Below, piece by piece: positions 1 to 7,578 of a stretch of DNA of 15,000 nt (its first letter is position 1; each line of letters begins with the position of its first letter). The notes under the pieces are model-generated. The model ran no database searches, was not told the origin of the DNA, and worked only from the letters and a program-made list of their open reading frames with translations. The translations under genes and the position numbers were made by a program. This DNA comes from Carex sylvatica. Lineage: Eukaryota; Streptophyta; Magnoliopsida; Poales; Cyperaceae. Where the stretch lies: positions 1 to 15,000 of the forward strand of contig CAXKVR010000805.1 in NCBI GenBank assembly GCA_964058845.1, in the 5' to 3' direction.

Positions 1-183
1 AATCCGAATCCGAAAGAGAATATACGCGCAGAGAGGAAAGCGCTTACAGGCGTCAGATCCGATGGGTTTGATCGGACGATGAAGATGCTATGATTACGCC
101 GACAAGGTTTTTTTTTGGTAAATATTTTAATATAGTTTTAGCTATATGAAGCGCTATTTTTATTTCTATAGATCGTGCGCTGT
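1..183. other. unassigned higher-GC segment at window edge
   Basis: The first 110 bases or so are richer in G+C and CpG than the DNA that follows. A minus-strand frame is open from about base 118 to the window edge without an ATG, and the + strand has a short open frame ending at 93. It may be the edge of a neighbouring gene that shares the promoter region to its right, but no family is recognisable. Confidence 0.25.
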
Positions 184-368
184 ATAAAGTGAAACCTGTT
201 CTGTTAAAAACTTTACACATTTTCCGGAGGTTTCTTGGGGTACAAGTTGAATCTGGGCTTGATATCTCAGCCCATTTATTCTCTTCTCCATGTTATCATA
301 CATTAATTTAGTAATACTTTATTTACACTGACATAAATTGACTGGATATTAGAACGATCGTGCGCTGT
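171..368. repeat. 13-bp direct repeat flanking a 172-bp segment
   Basis: GATCGTGCGCTGT occurs at 171-183 and again at 356-368. The enclosed segment holds a 25-bp motif that recurs at 3441-3465, so the pair could be the flanks of a small inserted element. No terminal inverted repeats are evident, and 13 bp is long for a target-site duplication, so this is only a possibility. Confidence 0.35.
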
Positions 369-500
369 TATCATATATTAGCAGCGGGTTTTTCTTTCTT
401 GGGTCTTTATTGGGCCAGTAACAAAGCCCATTTAATGAACTCGGTGAACCATACATAATTTCTGTTTAAAACCCAACCGATGAACTAAAGAAAAAAAAAA
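249..500 (+). promoter_or_regulatory. promoter region of the F-box gene with site II-like motifs
   Basis: Motifs of the plant site II class (TGGGCC/T, targets of TCP factors in known promoters) are present: TGGGCT at 254-259, its complement AGCCCA at 269-274, TGGGCC at 411-416 and AGCCCA at 425-430. The last two lie about 60-100 bp before the pyrimidine-rich 5'UTR that starts near 490-510. No convincing TATA box stands at a fixed distance. The promoter call is inferred from motif position relative to the UTR exon. Confidence 0.5.
254..296 (+). repeat. dispersed repeat, copy 1 (copy 2 at 3426-3465)
   Basis: The stretch CCATTTATTCTCTTCTCCAT plus GTTAT at 272-296 recurs at 3441-3465 with one mismatch in 25. 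A weaker match extends to the left (TGGGCTTG at 254 against TGAGCTTG at 3426). Both copies are on the + strand. The family is unknown. Confidence 0.5.
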
Positions 501-631
501 CAAAGATTCGCCTCCTCCTTGCTTCTACACCCCAATAGAATCGCAGTTCGCCACTTGATTCTCAAGCGGGAATGTTCAAATCCACGACCAAAATCTAATC
601 GAAATAGTTACAGTCAGTGTGTTTCCTAAAG
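500..631 (+). other. probable 5'UTR exon of the F-box gene
   Basis: An A-run (490-500) is followed by a C/T-rich leader and ends in a good donor, AAAG|GTCAGT, with the cut after 631. There is no useful ORF in it. The transcription start is not visible and the left edge is approximate. Confidence 0.5.
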
Positions 632-638
632 GTCAGTT

Positions 639-858
639 ATTAATTTGTTGTTTTCTCCCCTTCCAGCTTTTCCTAGGGTTTATGATTTTGCGGAGTCTCT
701 TCATGTTGGCACTGATTGATTGATGTATACTTTAGTATTGAAGTACCGTGATTATTAAATCTCACTTATTTCTTTTTATTTTAGTTGTTTCAATGTCTGA
801 TATTGACCTGGTATAATAGGTATAGTATTTGTGCATTTCCATTTTATCAGTAAATACC
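639..858 (+). repeat. tandem duplication in leader intron, copy A
   Basis: It shares with copy B (884-1108), in the same order: TTTGTTGTTTTCTCCC, CTAGGGTTTA, TTGGCA.TGATTGATGATAC-like sequence, ACTTTAGT, CTCACTTATTTCTTT, ATTTTAGTTGTTTC, ATAGTATTTGT and CATTTCC. The two copies differ by many substitutions and small indels, so the duplication is old. Confidence 0.75.
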
Positions 859-883
859 TTCTATAATCTTGGCTTAGTTTTTT

Positions 884-1108
884 AAATTTGTTGTTGTTTT
901 CTCCCTTTCTAGCTATTCAATTGCTAGGGTTTACAATTATGAGTAATAAATATGTTTGTCTTGGCATTGATTGATGGATACTTTAGTTTCCAATCGCCAA
1001 AATTAAAGTACAGCGACTATTAGAACTCACTTATTTCTTTACATTTTAGTTGTTTCTGTGTCTGATGGTTATAGTATTTGTACATTTCCCTTTTACCAAT
1101 AAATATTA
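884..1108 (+). repeat. tandem duplication in leader intron, copy B
   Basis: Diverged second copy of 639-858. It keeps the TAGGGTTTA motif at 925-933 and the CTCACTTATTTCTTT block at 1026-1040. It lies directly before the intron's 3' splice site. Confidence 0.75.
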
Positions 1109-1183
1109 GTATCTCTTATTGATCCTTTGTTATTTTTTGTAGCAAGTGAAAGGTGTTTGAGTGAATGCCTCTGAGGGCTAGCA

Positions 1184-2915
1184 ATGAAAAAGGCCAAAAT
1201 TTCAAGTGAAGAAAACTGTGACTTTATAAGTAGATTACCCGACCCTATACTTCATCGCATATTGGGATTATTGAGGATTAAAGAGGCAATCCAGGCGTGT
1301 GCTGTCAAAGAGGTGGGAGCACCTCTGGACCTCTCTACCCTCCCTCGACTTCAATTTTGATTATGATTCGGATTATGATCCTGACGATGATTGTGACGAT
1401 GATTGTGGCGACGAGATATCGGATTATTTGGCTAAGCGTGAGAGATTTGCAAATTTTGTGAATGCAGTGCTACTGAGGCGCAAGCCCTTGGATTTGGATG
1501 TGTTTCAATTGTTCTGTTATTATCTGTCAAAAAATGCAGAAATGCATTGGATCCATTATGCCATGAATCATAATGTTCGAGTTCTCCATCTTTCCCCCTC
1601 TGAATTTATTCCATGGTCGACCTACACTTGCGCATCATTACAGAAACTGTACCTCTATTCTCCTCATAGAGATTTAGACAATTTAGATTCATCTCTTCAA
1701 AGAGTAATATCTTCCAAATCTTAAAAAACTAAAAATTTGTTGTGCCGATCTTCTTAACTCTAATTATGTGAATAACTTTCTTGGTGGATGCCCAAAATTG
1801 GAATTTCTTCTGATAGATACTTGCAAGTTCACTGATTGCATAATTGCTCATGATAATCTAGAGTATCTAGTTCTTGTAAGGTGTCTAATAGAAAATGAAC
1901 TGTTTGTTAGTGCTCCTAATCTCCTTCAATTTTTCTATATGGGTGAACTATCATTACCATGTAAAACAACTCTAAACATGCCATCTCTAGCATCATCATG
2001 TTTAACTAGTTGTGATCCTCCATTTATGTTTCTTAAAGAAGAAACTGGTTGGGTTCCTTCAATGATCAAATGCTTGGAGGGGATGGCTACTTGCCTTCGT
2101 TTCCTTACAAATGTTAAACTTCTAGAATTACATTTCGAGTGTCGTCAATGCAAGGTATGCAACTCATATTCTCATTTTGCAAATAATATTAATTTTAATT
2201 TCTTTAAATCTTACCATGACAAATAGAATGTAGGAGTGATGTTATTATACATTATGTCTTCAATGGGTCCTGAATCCGTGTAATATGCAAATTAGCAAAT
2301 TTCTAATAGAAAGCATAATTAAATAAAAATATAGTTAAGTGTATTTATGAATTTTCTTGAATGAAAGATGTCAAAATCAATGCTCGACTTGATTTTGACT
2401 TCTAACCATGTGTTATATTTTTATAAATTTAGGAATTGTCAGCATCTGTTTCGTCACTCGAATTGCCAATATTTCCGTATCTCAAGAATGTGACTGTTGC
2501 CTTTTGTATGTTTTCTTGTTTCCAAATGGTAACTTGGATCATGAAGAGTTCACCGAAGTTGAAGACGCTTACAATACTACAAAACAGATGTGTATTTTTT
2601 TTTTCATTAATACTAAGTTCTTAACCTTAGTCATTTTCAGTTGCATATTTTAGTTAAGACCTCATTTGTTATTCATTGCAGGTGTATCACAGTGAAGAGG
2701 GGGATTGTAGTCATTGTACAAATGAGTCAACTAACGTCTCATCAACAATTGCAATATCTCCACACATAAAGCTTAAGATAGTTGAGGTCAAGTACTGGAG
2801 ATATAATCAGATGGTGCGACAATTGGCAGACGCTTTGATGGATGGTACGAAAGAATTTGAAAATCTAAAGATTTGTTGGTCCAAGTACAAAAGCAGTAGG
2901 CAATATTTGAAGTGA
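1184..2915 (+). pseudogene. F-box/FBD-LRR family gene with two frame breaks
   Basis: F-box/LRR/FBD proteins act as substrate receptors of SCF ubiquitin ligases; this family is large and fast-evolving in plants. The ATG at 1184 opens with an F-box (SRLPDPILHRILGLL, then SKRWEHLW and TSLPSLDF). An Asp-rich stretch follows (1345-1425), then LRR-like blocks (LQKLYLYSP; GGCPKLEFLLIDTCKF; NLEYLVL; VKLLELHF). Exons are 1143-2154, 2433-2591 and 2682-2915, with introns 2155-2432 (GTATGC...TTTAG) and 2592-2681 (GTATTT...TTGCAG), both phase 0. The last exons carry SSPKLKTLTIL and an FBD-like end (LKIVEVKYW) before TGA at 2913. The frame changes at about 1301 (TGTG context, two bases short or one extra) and again at 1707-1714 (one extra base). 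The ATG frame alone stops at 1358, giving 58 residues. I infer a pseudogene; assembly error is the alternative, since the frame is otherwise well kept. Confidence 0.88.
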
Positions 2916-3269
2916 ACTTTCAAAAAGAAAGAAAAATTGAGTTGTTAATTTGGAGTTCCTATGTGTTTTGCTAGTAAACCTAACTTTTATATTAGTAGCA
3001 CCATGGCTTTGTAAGTAGGCCTTTGTTTTGTGATGTAATATTGTTTATGTTTGATTTGAATAGCGTACATGTTTTGTTGTCTCGACTAATTTGTTCCTAT
3101 GTGTGATTTTCTATTAGTGTTATTTTTTTTTCTTTTTGTTCTATGAATGAAACTCTGCCTGTGTAGTTTCTGTCCAAGTTAGGAAAAAGGAGGGTGGTTC
3201 GTGATAGGCTTGGTGAGCCGGTAAAAAAAAAAGTCTCTTTAAGAAAATGAAACCAAACCCTCACGATTT
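2916..3269 (+). other. 3' flank of the F-box gene
   Basis: T-rich DNA with no ORF of note. It probably holds the 3'UTR and polyadenylation region (AATATTG and TTTGTTTTG-like tracts between 3020 and 3075), but no clear AATAAA is seen. GGCTTGGTGAG at 3207-3217 resembles the GCTTGGGCGAG block of 5S rRNA and may belong to the element that follows. Confidence 0.4.
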
Positions 3270-3390
3270 GAGCAGTAGAACTAGGATGGGTGATCTCCTG
3301 AGAAGTCTCTGTGTTGCTGATTCTGGTTAGATTTCATCTTTAACTTATCCCAACTTGTTTGGAAATAAAGGCTTTGAAGAAAGAAAAAGA
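3270..3390 (+). mobile_element. 5S rRNA-like head with SINE-like tail (degenerate)
   Basis: 3270-3317 matches the 3' part of plant 5S rRNA: GAGCAGTAGAACTAGGATGG, then GTGATCTCCTGAGAAGT and GTGTTGC. Differences are mostly C-to-T or G-to-A, as expected of methylated, decaying DNA. 28 bases on, at 3345-3376, comes TTATCCCAACTTGTTTGGAA followed by ATAAAGGCTTTG, which resembles the conserved 3' end of plant SINEs of the Au/tRNA-derived type, then an A-rich tail of GAAGAAAGAAAAAGAA. Together this looks like a retroposed 5S-derived element. A piece of a Cassandra-type TRIM, whose LTRs also carry 5S sequence, is the main alternative for the head. Confidence 0.5.
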
Positions 3391-3425
3391 ATGAACTAGA
3401 GATTCTTACTAAACCTAAATCAGTT

Positions 3426-3465
3426 TGAGCTTGTTTTTCCCCATTTATTCTATTCTCCATGTTAT
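3426..3465 (+). repeat. dispersed repeat, copy 2 (copy 1 at 254-296)
   Basis: CCATTTATTCTATTCTCCAT plus GTTAT at 3441-3465 matches 272-296 in 24 of 25 bases. Sequence on both sides then diverges. Confidence 0.5.
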
Positions 3466-3541
3466 TTTTTTGTTTCTTACTAATAATGTAAAATATACTT
3501 ATTTTTGGCACAGTCCATTTGATTATATTGCACCAAAACAT

Positions 3542-3583
3542 TTGTATGAAAATTAAGCATTATATGTACCTTAATTCATACAA
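3542..3583. repeat. small inverted repeat (hairpin)
   Basis: TTGTATGAAAATTAAG at 3542-3557 pairs with CTTAATTCATACAA at 3570-3583, leaving a two-base bulge and a 12-base loop. It may be the remnant of a small transposon end. The surrounding 3390-3750 is AT-rich, without a gene; it also holds an 18-bp imperfect direct repeat (AACTATA.TTTGGATC near 3659 and 3701). Confidence 0.5.
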
Positions 3584-3749
3584 TTAGTTCTTCAATTTGA
3601 CTGTGTGAGTGGACCACATTAATTCATTTAACTAATACCAATAGTTTGTCCTATTATCCAACTATATTTTGGATCAAATATACTGCAAATTAATTGCTGA
3701 ACTATAATTTGGATCTAAAAACTAAACCAATTTAAGTCTATGCATAATA

Positions 3750-3847
3750 TTTGTTCGCTAATTGATGTGGAAAAGATTAATTTAATATCACTCAAATTCT
3801 AATTAATGTTTTTGTTATGCCAATTCTGGAGTTCATTTTTTTTCCAG
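3750..3847 (+). repeat. 98-bp direct repeat, copy A
   Basis: It matches 4620-4717 nearly base for base: GCTAATTGATG, AAAGATTAATTTAATATCAC, TCTAATTAATGTTTTTGTT, GCCAATTCTGGAGTTCATTT and a T-run ending TTCCAG. The flanks of the two copies do not match. There is no primer-binding site after copy A and no polypurine tract before copy B, so it is not a normal LTR pair. The T-run plus CCAG resembles an intron 3' end. Confidence 0.85.
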
Positions 3848-4619
3848 TACGAATTAGCCAACTAAATATGCAATCTTTAAGTTGAGGTTCTCATTTATTT
3901 AATTATGTTCATATCAAATGTGCTTTCACTATTTCTAATTTTTGCATTTTAACTTAGTTGTGTTTATATATACTAAGTTTTCATAATGTCTTATTTTTTT
4001 CTCTTATGCTTCTACAAGCCAAAATATTAACAAAAATGTTCATACAACCTACCTTTATATACACCGGTTACTTTCACCTTCTAATTTTGTACTTGTGCAA
4101 TTTATTTTCTAAAATGCATCATAATTAATTAATTTTTCTAAGATTGTTCCCACAATGAGCAATAAAAGTGTGTATGAATCTATATTTATTGCAACAATTA
4201 ATCAGATAGAGTTGAGCCATTTGTATGGATTTTTTTTTTTTGGTACAAGTTGAAATAATTTGTAGTAGTGAAATTTCATTCAAACGTGTGTTGCGATAAT
4301 AGCCATCAAATCACCTTTTTTTATATATCCTTTGATTAAACTGGTACCAATTTAACCTGTTTTTTTTATTTTATTTCTGATGATAGCCTCATGTATTCAT
4401 GTTGTATTTTTTACAAAATGAGCACAAAGTTCTCTTTCAATTTAATTGGTCATGTATTAATTATGTTAATTTTATTATATGTTGAGAACATATTAGTAGT
4501 ACAAGGAGCAATTACAATTTACAACAAAATATATGAGAAATTGAATGAACCTAATCGAGTAGGCTACAAGTGAAATTACCATAGCTGCAAAAATTATTAT
4601 ACATAAAACTCTCAGTAAA
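3848..4619. other. AT-rich interval between the 98-bp repeats
   Basis: No recognisable gene family. It has many T-runs and ATTAATTAATT-type tracts. The only open frame of note is a short + strand one ending at 4573, listed separately. Confidence 0.4.
4418..4573 (+). other. weak candidate ORF for a small secreted peptide
   Basis: An ATG at 4391 and a second in frame at 4418 open onto a stop at 4571-4573. From the second ATG the product is 51 residues. It starts MSTKFSFNL, then a hydrophobic core (IGHVLIMLILLYVENILVV) and a possible cleavage after QG, leaving a 21-residue tail without cysteines. That layout fits a signal peptide, but the frame sits in AT-rich DNA where hydrophobic codons arise by chance. 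No family is recognised and no splice partner is evident. Confidence 0.12.
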
Positions 4620-4717
4620 TGTTTGCTAATTGATGCGAAAAAGATTAATTTAATATCACTCAATTTCTAATTAATGTTTTTGTTTAGCCAATTCTGGAGT
4701 TCATTTTTTTTTTCCAG
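4620..4717 (+). repeat. 98-bp direct repeat, copy B
   Basis: Second copy of 3750-3847, same orientation, 870 bp downstream, with only a few substitutions and a T-run of different length. The high match implies a more recent duplication than the one in the F-box leader intron. Confidence 0.85.
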
Positions 4718-4816
4718 AAGCTTGGAGTGGGGATCTGATACCTCGTAGTTTAGTTACTGGAGTGTGGTACCAGTAAATAATTTCAGTTGTTTTGGTACAT
4801 ATGGTACCATTCAGTT

Positions 4817-5233
4817 AGAGAGAGAGAGAGTACGGCTAATGCGCTTCCACTAGTATATCAACAATATGCTTTCAACCTCTAAAATATATTAAATCGGCTG
4901 CCAATGACAAATCTAAACCGTTCAAACCAATGTCCTTAACGAGAGCTTCGTTTTCATATAAAAATATTTAAGTTTCAAATTTATTTACCATCAAGTCAAG
5001 TGATCAAAAAATGAAGGATTTTGTGCGCATTTTAATGCACTATTTGTTTTTTTTTTTTTACCACTTGACTTGATAGTAAATAAATTCGAAAATTAATTTT
5101 TTATTTATATGAAAACGAAACTCTCGTTAAGAAGATTAGTTTAAATGGTTCGGATTTTTCATTTGAAATCGATTTGATAGATTTGAAAGCCGAAAGCATA
5201 TTGTTAATATACTAGAGGAAGCATGTTAGCGTA

Positions 5234-5250
<17 letters not shown>
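4817..5250. mobile_element. foldback (long terminal inverted repeat) MITE-like element
   Basis: The left arm, 4817-5002, starts (AG)n TACGGCTAATGCGCTTCC. The right arm, 5062-5250, ends GGAAGCATGTTAGCGTAC (TC)n. They are reverse complements over most of their length. Shared blocks include CTAGTATAT, CAACAATATGCTTTC / its complement, TTAACGAGAG, GTTTTCATATAAA, AATTTATTTAC and the closing ATCAAGTCAAGTG. The loop, 5003-5061, has a T-run and a minor inner palindrome (GTGC...GCAC) and no ORF. The termini sit in GA/TC dinucleotide runs, so the exact ends and the target duplication (possibly TA) cannot be fixed. There is no transposase, so it would be non-autonomous. Confidence 0.85.

Positions 5251-5278
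<28 letters not shown>
5234..5278 (+). repeat. (CT)n(TA)n microsatellite
   Basis: CT dinucleotides at 5234-5250 run into 14 TA dinucleotides at 5251-5278. The CT part is also the end of the foldback element's right arm, pairing with the GA run at 4817-4830. Confidence 0.95.
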
Positions 5279-5280
<2 letters not shown>

Positions 5281-6792
5281 AACTAATTGTCCTCTGCCTA
5301 TAATTAAAGAGCCTATAAATCTAATCGTCATAAAAAAAAATTTAACTAATTGATTGATTATTCTCAATTACAGTGATTAATTACTTGGCAGTACCTTATC
5401 TGTCCGACGAACGCATACCGTTATTTACAACACTCATCTACATACTATTCTTACATGTTAAGAAGGGAGTATTTGTATCCAACATTTATTTGTTAAGGCT
5501 AGCACAAAATTGACGAATAACTGATAATCAAATAAATTAATAACTTATACAATCTAATCCAAAGATACGCAAATAAATAAGTATTACATCATAGCATCTA
5601 GAAAATATCATACAATATATAATTATAAATATTGGTTCTATTATTTTAAACCACACAAATCAGTAAAAAGAATTCGGACTAAAAACTCCACCATATATAA
5701 TTTATTTATTTTTTATTCAACTCCATATATAATTGAGAACAAGAAAAGTTTAGTCAATTCTCAAAATTACATCAAGAAGAAAAACGGCTGGCCAATAGGC
5801 CCAATATATACCTTGCCCCGTATTCGGAGAGACGAACGGTTAACTTAAGTCAACTAATCCAACAAATTAGAATCTCGTCATCGAAATAGAAATATGAAAC
5901 GTCACATGGACCCCACCACTCACCAGAGGAGATATCATTGAACATAATACTTGACCAGGACCTAGAAATTATGACTCACAAGGAAAAGAAAAATGGTCCT
6001 CAACTGTTAATTAACAGAGGATGACACTAAGGATTTCTTTCATTGTATTGGAGTATTTTAATCAACCCGTGCATATGTAAAGTTCTAATAATATTCTTAC
6101 ATTCTCTTGAGAGAGCTTATAATTTGGTAATTACCTCGAGTGTTATCTGAAAACCTTAGTTATAATTTGGTAATTAGAATCTCGTCATCAAAATAGTTCT
6201 TATTTGTTTAGAAATATTTACATTAAAGTATATGTCGCTAAGTTAGTCTTTTATATTTAATTTGATTTAAAAAAAATATAAAATGTACATAAGTAGATAA
6301 AATAATTTAGATCACATTTAATTAGGTATTTTATTTAACATGTAAGTTAGAATGGAACAGCAAGTAGAGTATGTTAACTCCAATATATATAGATATAAGT
6401 ATGAATGTGCCGATGCTACTTAAAATAAAGAGGGAGCTTAATTAATTGACACGTACTCTGTCAAAGCCTTTTTTATTATATGTTGTACTGATAATTAATT
6501 ATCTCTTGGATTTGTAAAATCGTGAAACCTAGAAATTTGTTGCTTGGGTACTTCATTTGTCTGATATTGGTATATGATTTTCAGCATTCTTTATTCCATT
6601 TTATCGAAAGCATCAGACGACAACACAACAGTCTCAATTTCAAAGCACTGATTGTATATATATGTTCCATTTTTTTTTATCGAAACCGGGCAGAGGCTGC
6701 CAGAGGTAAATACAACAACAAAGCAAAGGGGCTATAAACTTTTTTTTGCCATATTACTTCTTTTTTTGCATAGTAAAGATTGATTGTCATTC
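5279..6792. other. AT-rich subtelomeric interval without recognisable gene
   Basis: Both strands are crowded with stops and no conserved protein is seen. It holds short repeats: CTCCA(C)CATATATAATT near 5686 and 5721, TTATAATTTGGTAATTA at about 6118 and 6161, and a 25-bp repeat at 5865 and 6172. A short block at 6690-6717 (CGGGCAGAGGCTGCCAGAGG) is more GC-rich than its surroundings but unassigned. Confidence 0.45.
5865..5889 (+). repeat. 25-bp direct repeat (second copy 6172-6196)
   Basis: AATTAGAATCTCGTCATC followed by GAAATAG here, and by AAAATAG in the second copy at 6172-6196: one difference in 25. Origin unknown. Confidence 0.6.
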
Positions 6793-6867
6793 TTTGACTT
6801 CTCTATTATATTGTTCAATACGGTCACAGATAATACTACTAATTTCGTTGGCTCGAAGAGTTCCCAT
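6793..6867 (-). pseudogene. atpA: plastid ATP synthase alpha subunit, first 25 codons only
   Basis: In plastids atpA encodes the nucleotide-binding alpha subunit of CF1 ATP synthase. The ATG is at 6867-6865 on the minus strand, and the frame reads MGTLRANEISSIICDRIEQY then NREVK. This matches the known N-terminus of the protein (R-A-D/N-E-I-S...I-I-x-x-R-I-E-Q-Y-N-R-E-V-K). Similarity stops abruptly after Lys25, at the left end of the inserted plastid DNA; the rest of the roughly 500-residue protein is absent. It is a truncated, non-functional copy. Confidence 0.88.
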
Positions 6868-6963
6868 AAGTCTTAATTTATTCTTTTTAGAAAGCAAAGA
6901 AAAAAAGGTAGTGCCTAACTAAGTTTGAAACTAAAGTGAAAGTTGAAGGACAAATCAGTTATA

Positions 6964-7362
6964 TTAGTTCTGCCATTCTATGGTACGGAGAATGGCAATA
7001 CTAGCATGGATCGTACGAGAATGTAATACACTATTTAAAAACTTTTTAGAGTTCCCAGAGCTCTTTGGAAGGCTTGTTGCAGAATTCGTTGTCGGACTTG
7101 ATTTATTGCTCTTTCTTGTTCAAAACAAAAGGGTTTCTTTCTTATTATTTTCTAATCGTTTCAAATCACTATAACCTTTTTTAACAATATTTTAGTTTTG
7201 TTGTTCTAGATCAGAGTATTCATTCATCCGATACTCATTCGCTTCCAGTTCCACTTTCCGGAAACGAACTCGAGCTGCTCAATGGCTTCTTTACGTAATT
7301 CTTCTGAATTACGAAGAGTGTTTAAAATCCTCTGTTTTTGATTATCTAATAAATCATTTAAT
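6964..7362 (-). pseudogene. atpF: plastid ATP synthase CF0 subunit I (b), exon 2, decayed
   Basis: atpF encodes the membrane-anchored peripheral stalk subunit of the plastid ATP synthase. Exon 2 reads, in pieces, [31 protein letters not shown], then RLRKV-type sequence in another frame, [51 protein letters not shown] and GTLKS, and ends HASIAILRTIEWQN with TAA at 6966-6964. Exon 1, with the membrane helix, is missing. Frame breaks are visible near 7267-7270 (about 11 bases lost between two CTCGAG-like motifs), 7193-7199, 7122-7125 (extra base) and 7035-7041. The C-terminus EWQN differs from the KEITD-type end common in eudicots, so either the donor plastid lineage is unusual or the copy has drifted. 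Confidence 0.93.
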
Positions 7363-7540
7363 GAAAGTAGATTATCTTACTATGAAATTCAAAACTTTCA
7401 TGATCTCTTCCCAAACCAAACATGAATCTTTAGATTCATTTGGCTCTCCCGCTCAATTATTTATGAATATTCCAATATTCTTTTTTGAATCTAATGAGCC
7501 TATCCTCTCTTTTCTGTTTATATTCAAACATATAATATAA
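7363..7540 (-). other. 3' end of the atpF group II intron, with domain V
   Basis: Directly upstream of exon 2 on the minus strand. A hairpin reading GAGCCAAATGAATC ... GATTCATGTTTGGTT lies at about 7412-7447: the AATGAATC/GATTCATG arms and the AGCC-start/GGTT-end base match domain V of the atpF intron, the catalytic hairpin of group II introns. The following GATCATGAAAGTTTTGAATT / TTCATAGTAAGATAATC fits the domain VI region just before the exon. The upstream part of the intron is missing. The right boundary is approximate. Confidence 0.75.
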
Positions 7541-7578
7541 CTTCTAAAAGACCATAATAGAAGAATATATATAACTTT

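Larger units (their letters stand above)
632..1142 (+). other. 511-bp leader intron of the F-box gene
   Basis: It begins GTCAGT at 632 and ends in the T-rich tract TATTTTTTGTAG at 1142. The intron is T-rich, as plant introns are. It is made mostly of two diverged copies of one segment of about 220 bp, at 639-858 and 884-1108. Each copy contains the telo-box-like motif TAGGGTTTA (674-682 and 925-933), a motif known from plant promoters and leader regions. Confidence 0.6.
6793..7560 (-). other. nuclear insertion of plastid DNA (NUPT): atpA start, spacer, atpF exon 2, atpF intron end
   Basis: Gene order and orientation (atpF then atpA on one strand, 97-bp spacer) are those of the plastid atpI-atpH-atpF-atpA cluster. 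The copy is nuclear because it lies in a chromosome arm next to a homeobox gene fragment and a telomere and is full of small lesions. The left break lies just after the atpA Val-Lys codons at 6793. The right break is in atpF intron sequence somewhere between about 7500 and 7578, where HD-ZIP III sequence takes over. Confidence 0.9.

Noticed and set aside
2408..2653. Plus-strand open frame overlapping the F-box exon 3
   Set aside because: Different frame from the exon whose splice phases fit both neighbours; a shadow.
3281..3541. Minus-strand open frame of 86 codons
   Set aside because: It crosses the 5S/SINE-like element and T-runs and has no family resemblance.
3750..4717. LTR retrotransposon (TRIM) reading of the 98-bp repeats
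   Set aside because: No TG...CA ends at matching positions, no tRNA primer-binding site after copy A, no polypurine tract before copy B.
6522..6737. Plus-strand open frame of 71 codons starting GTG
   Set aside because: No ATG near the start, no recognisable motif, AT-rich setting; the GC-rich block inside is unassigned.
6980..7174. Plus-strand open frame of 64 codons
   Set aside because: It is the antisense of the atpF exon 2 remnant.
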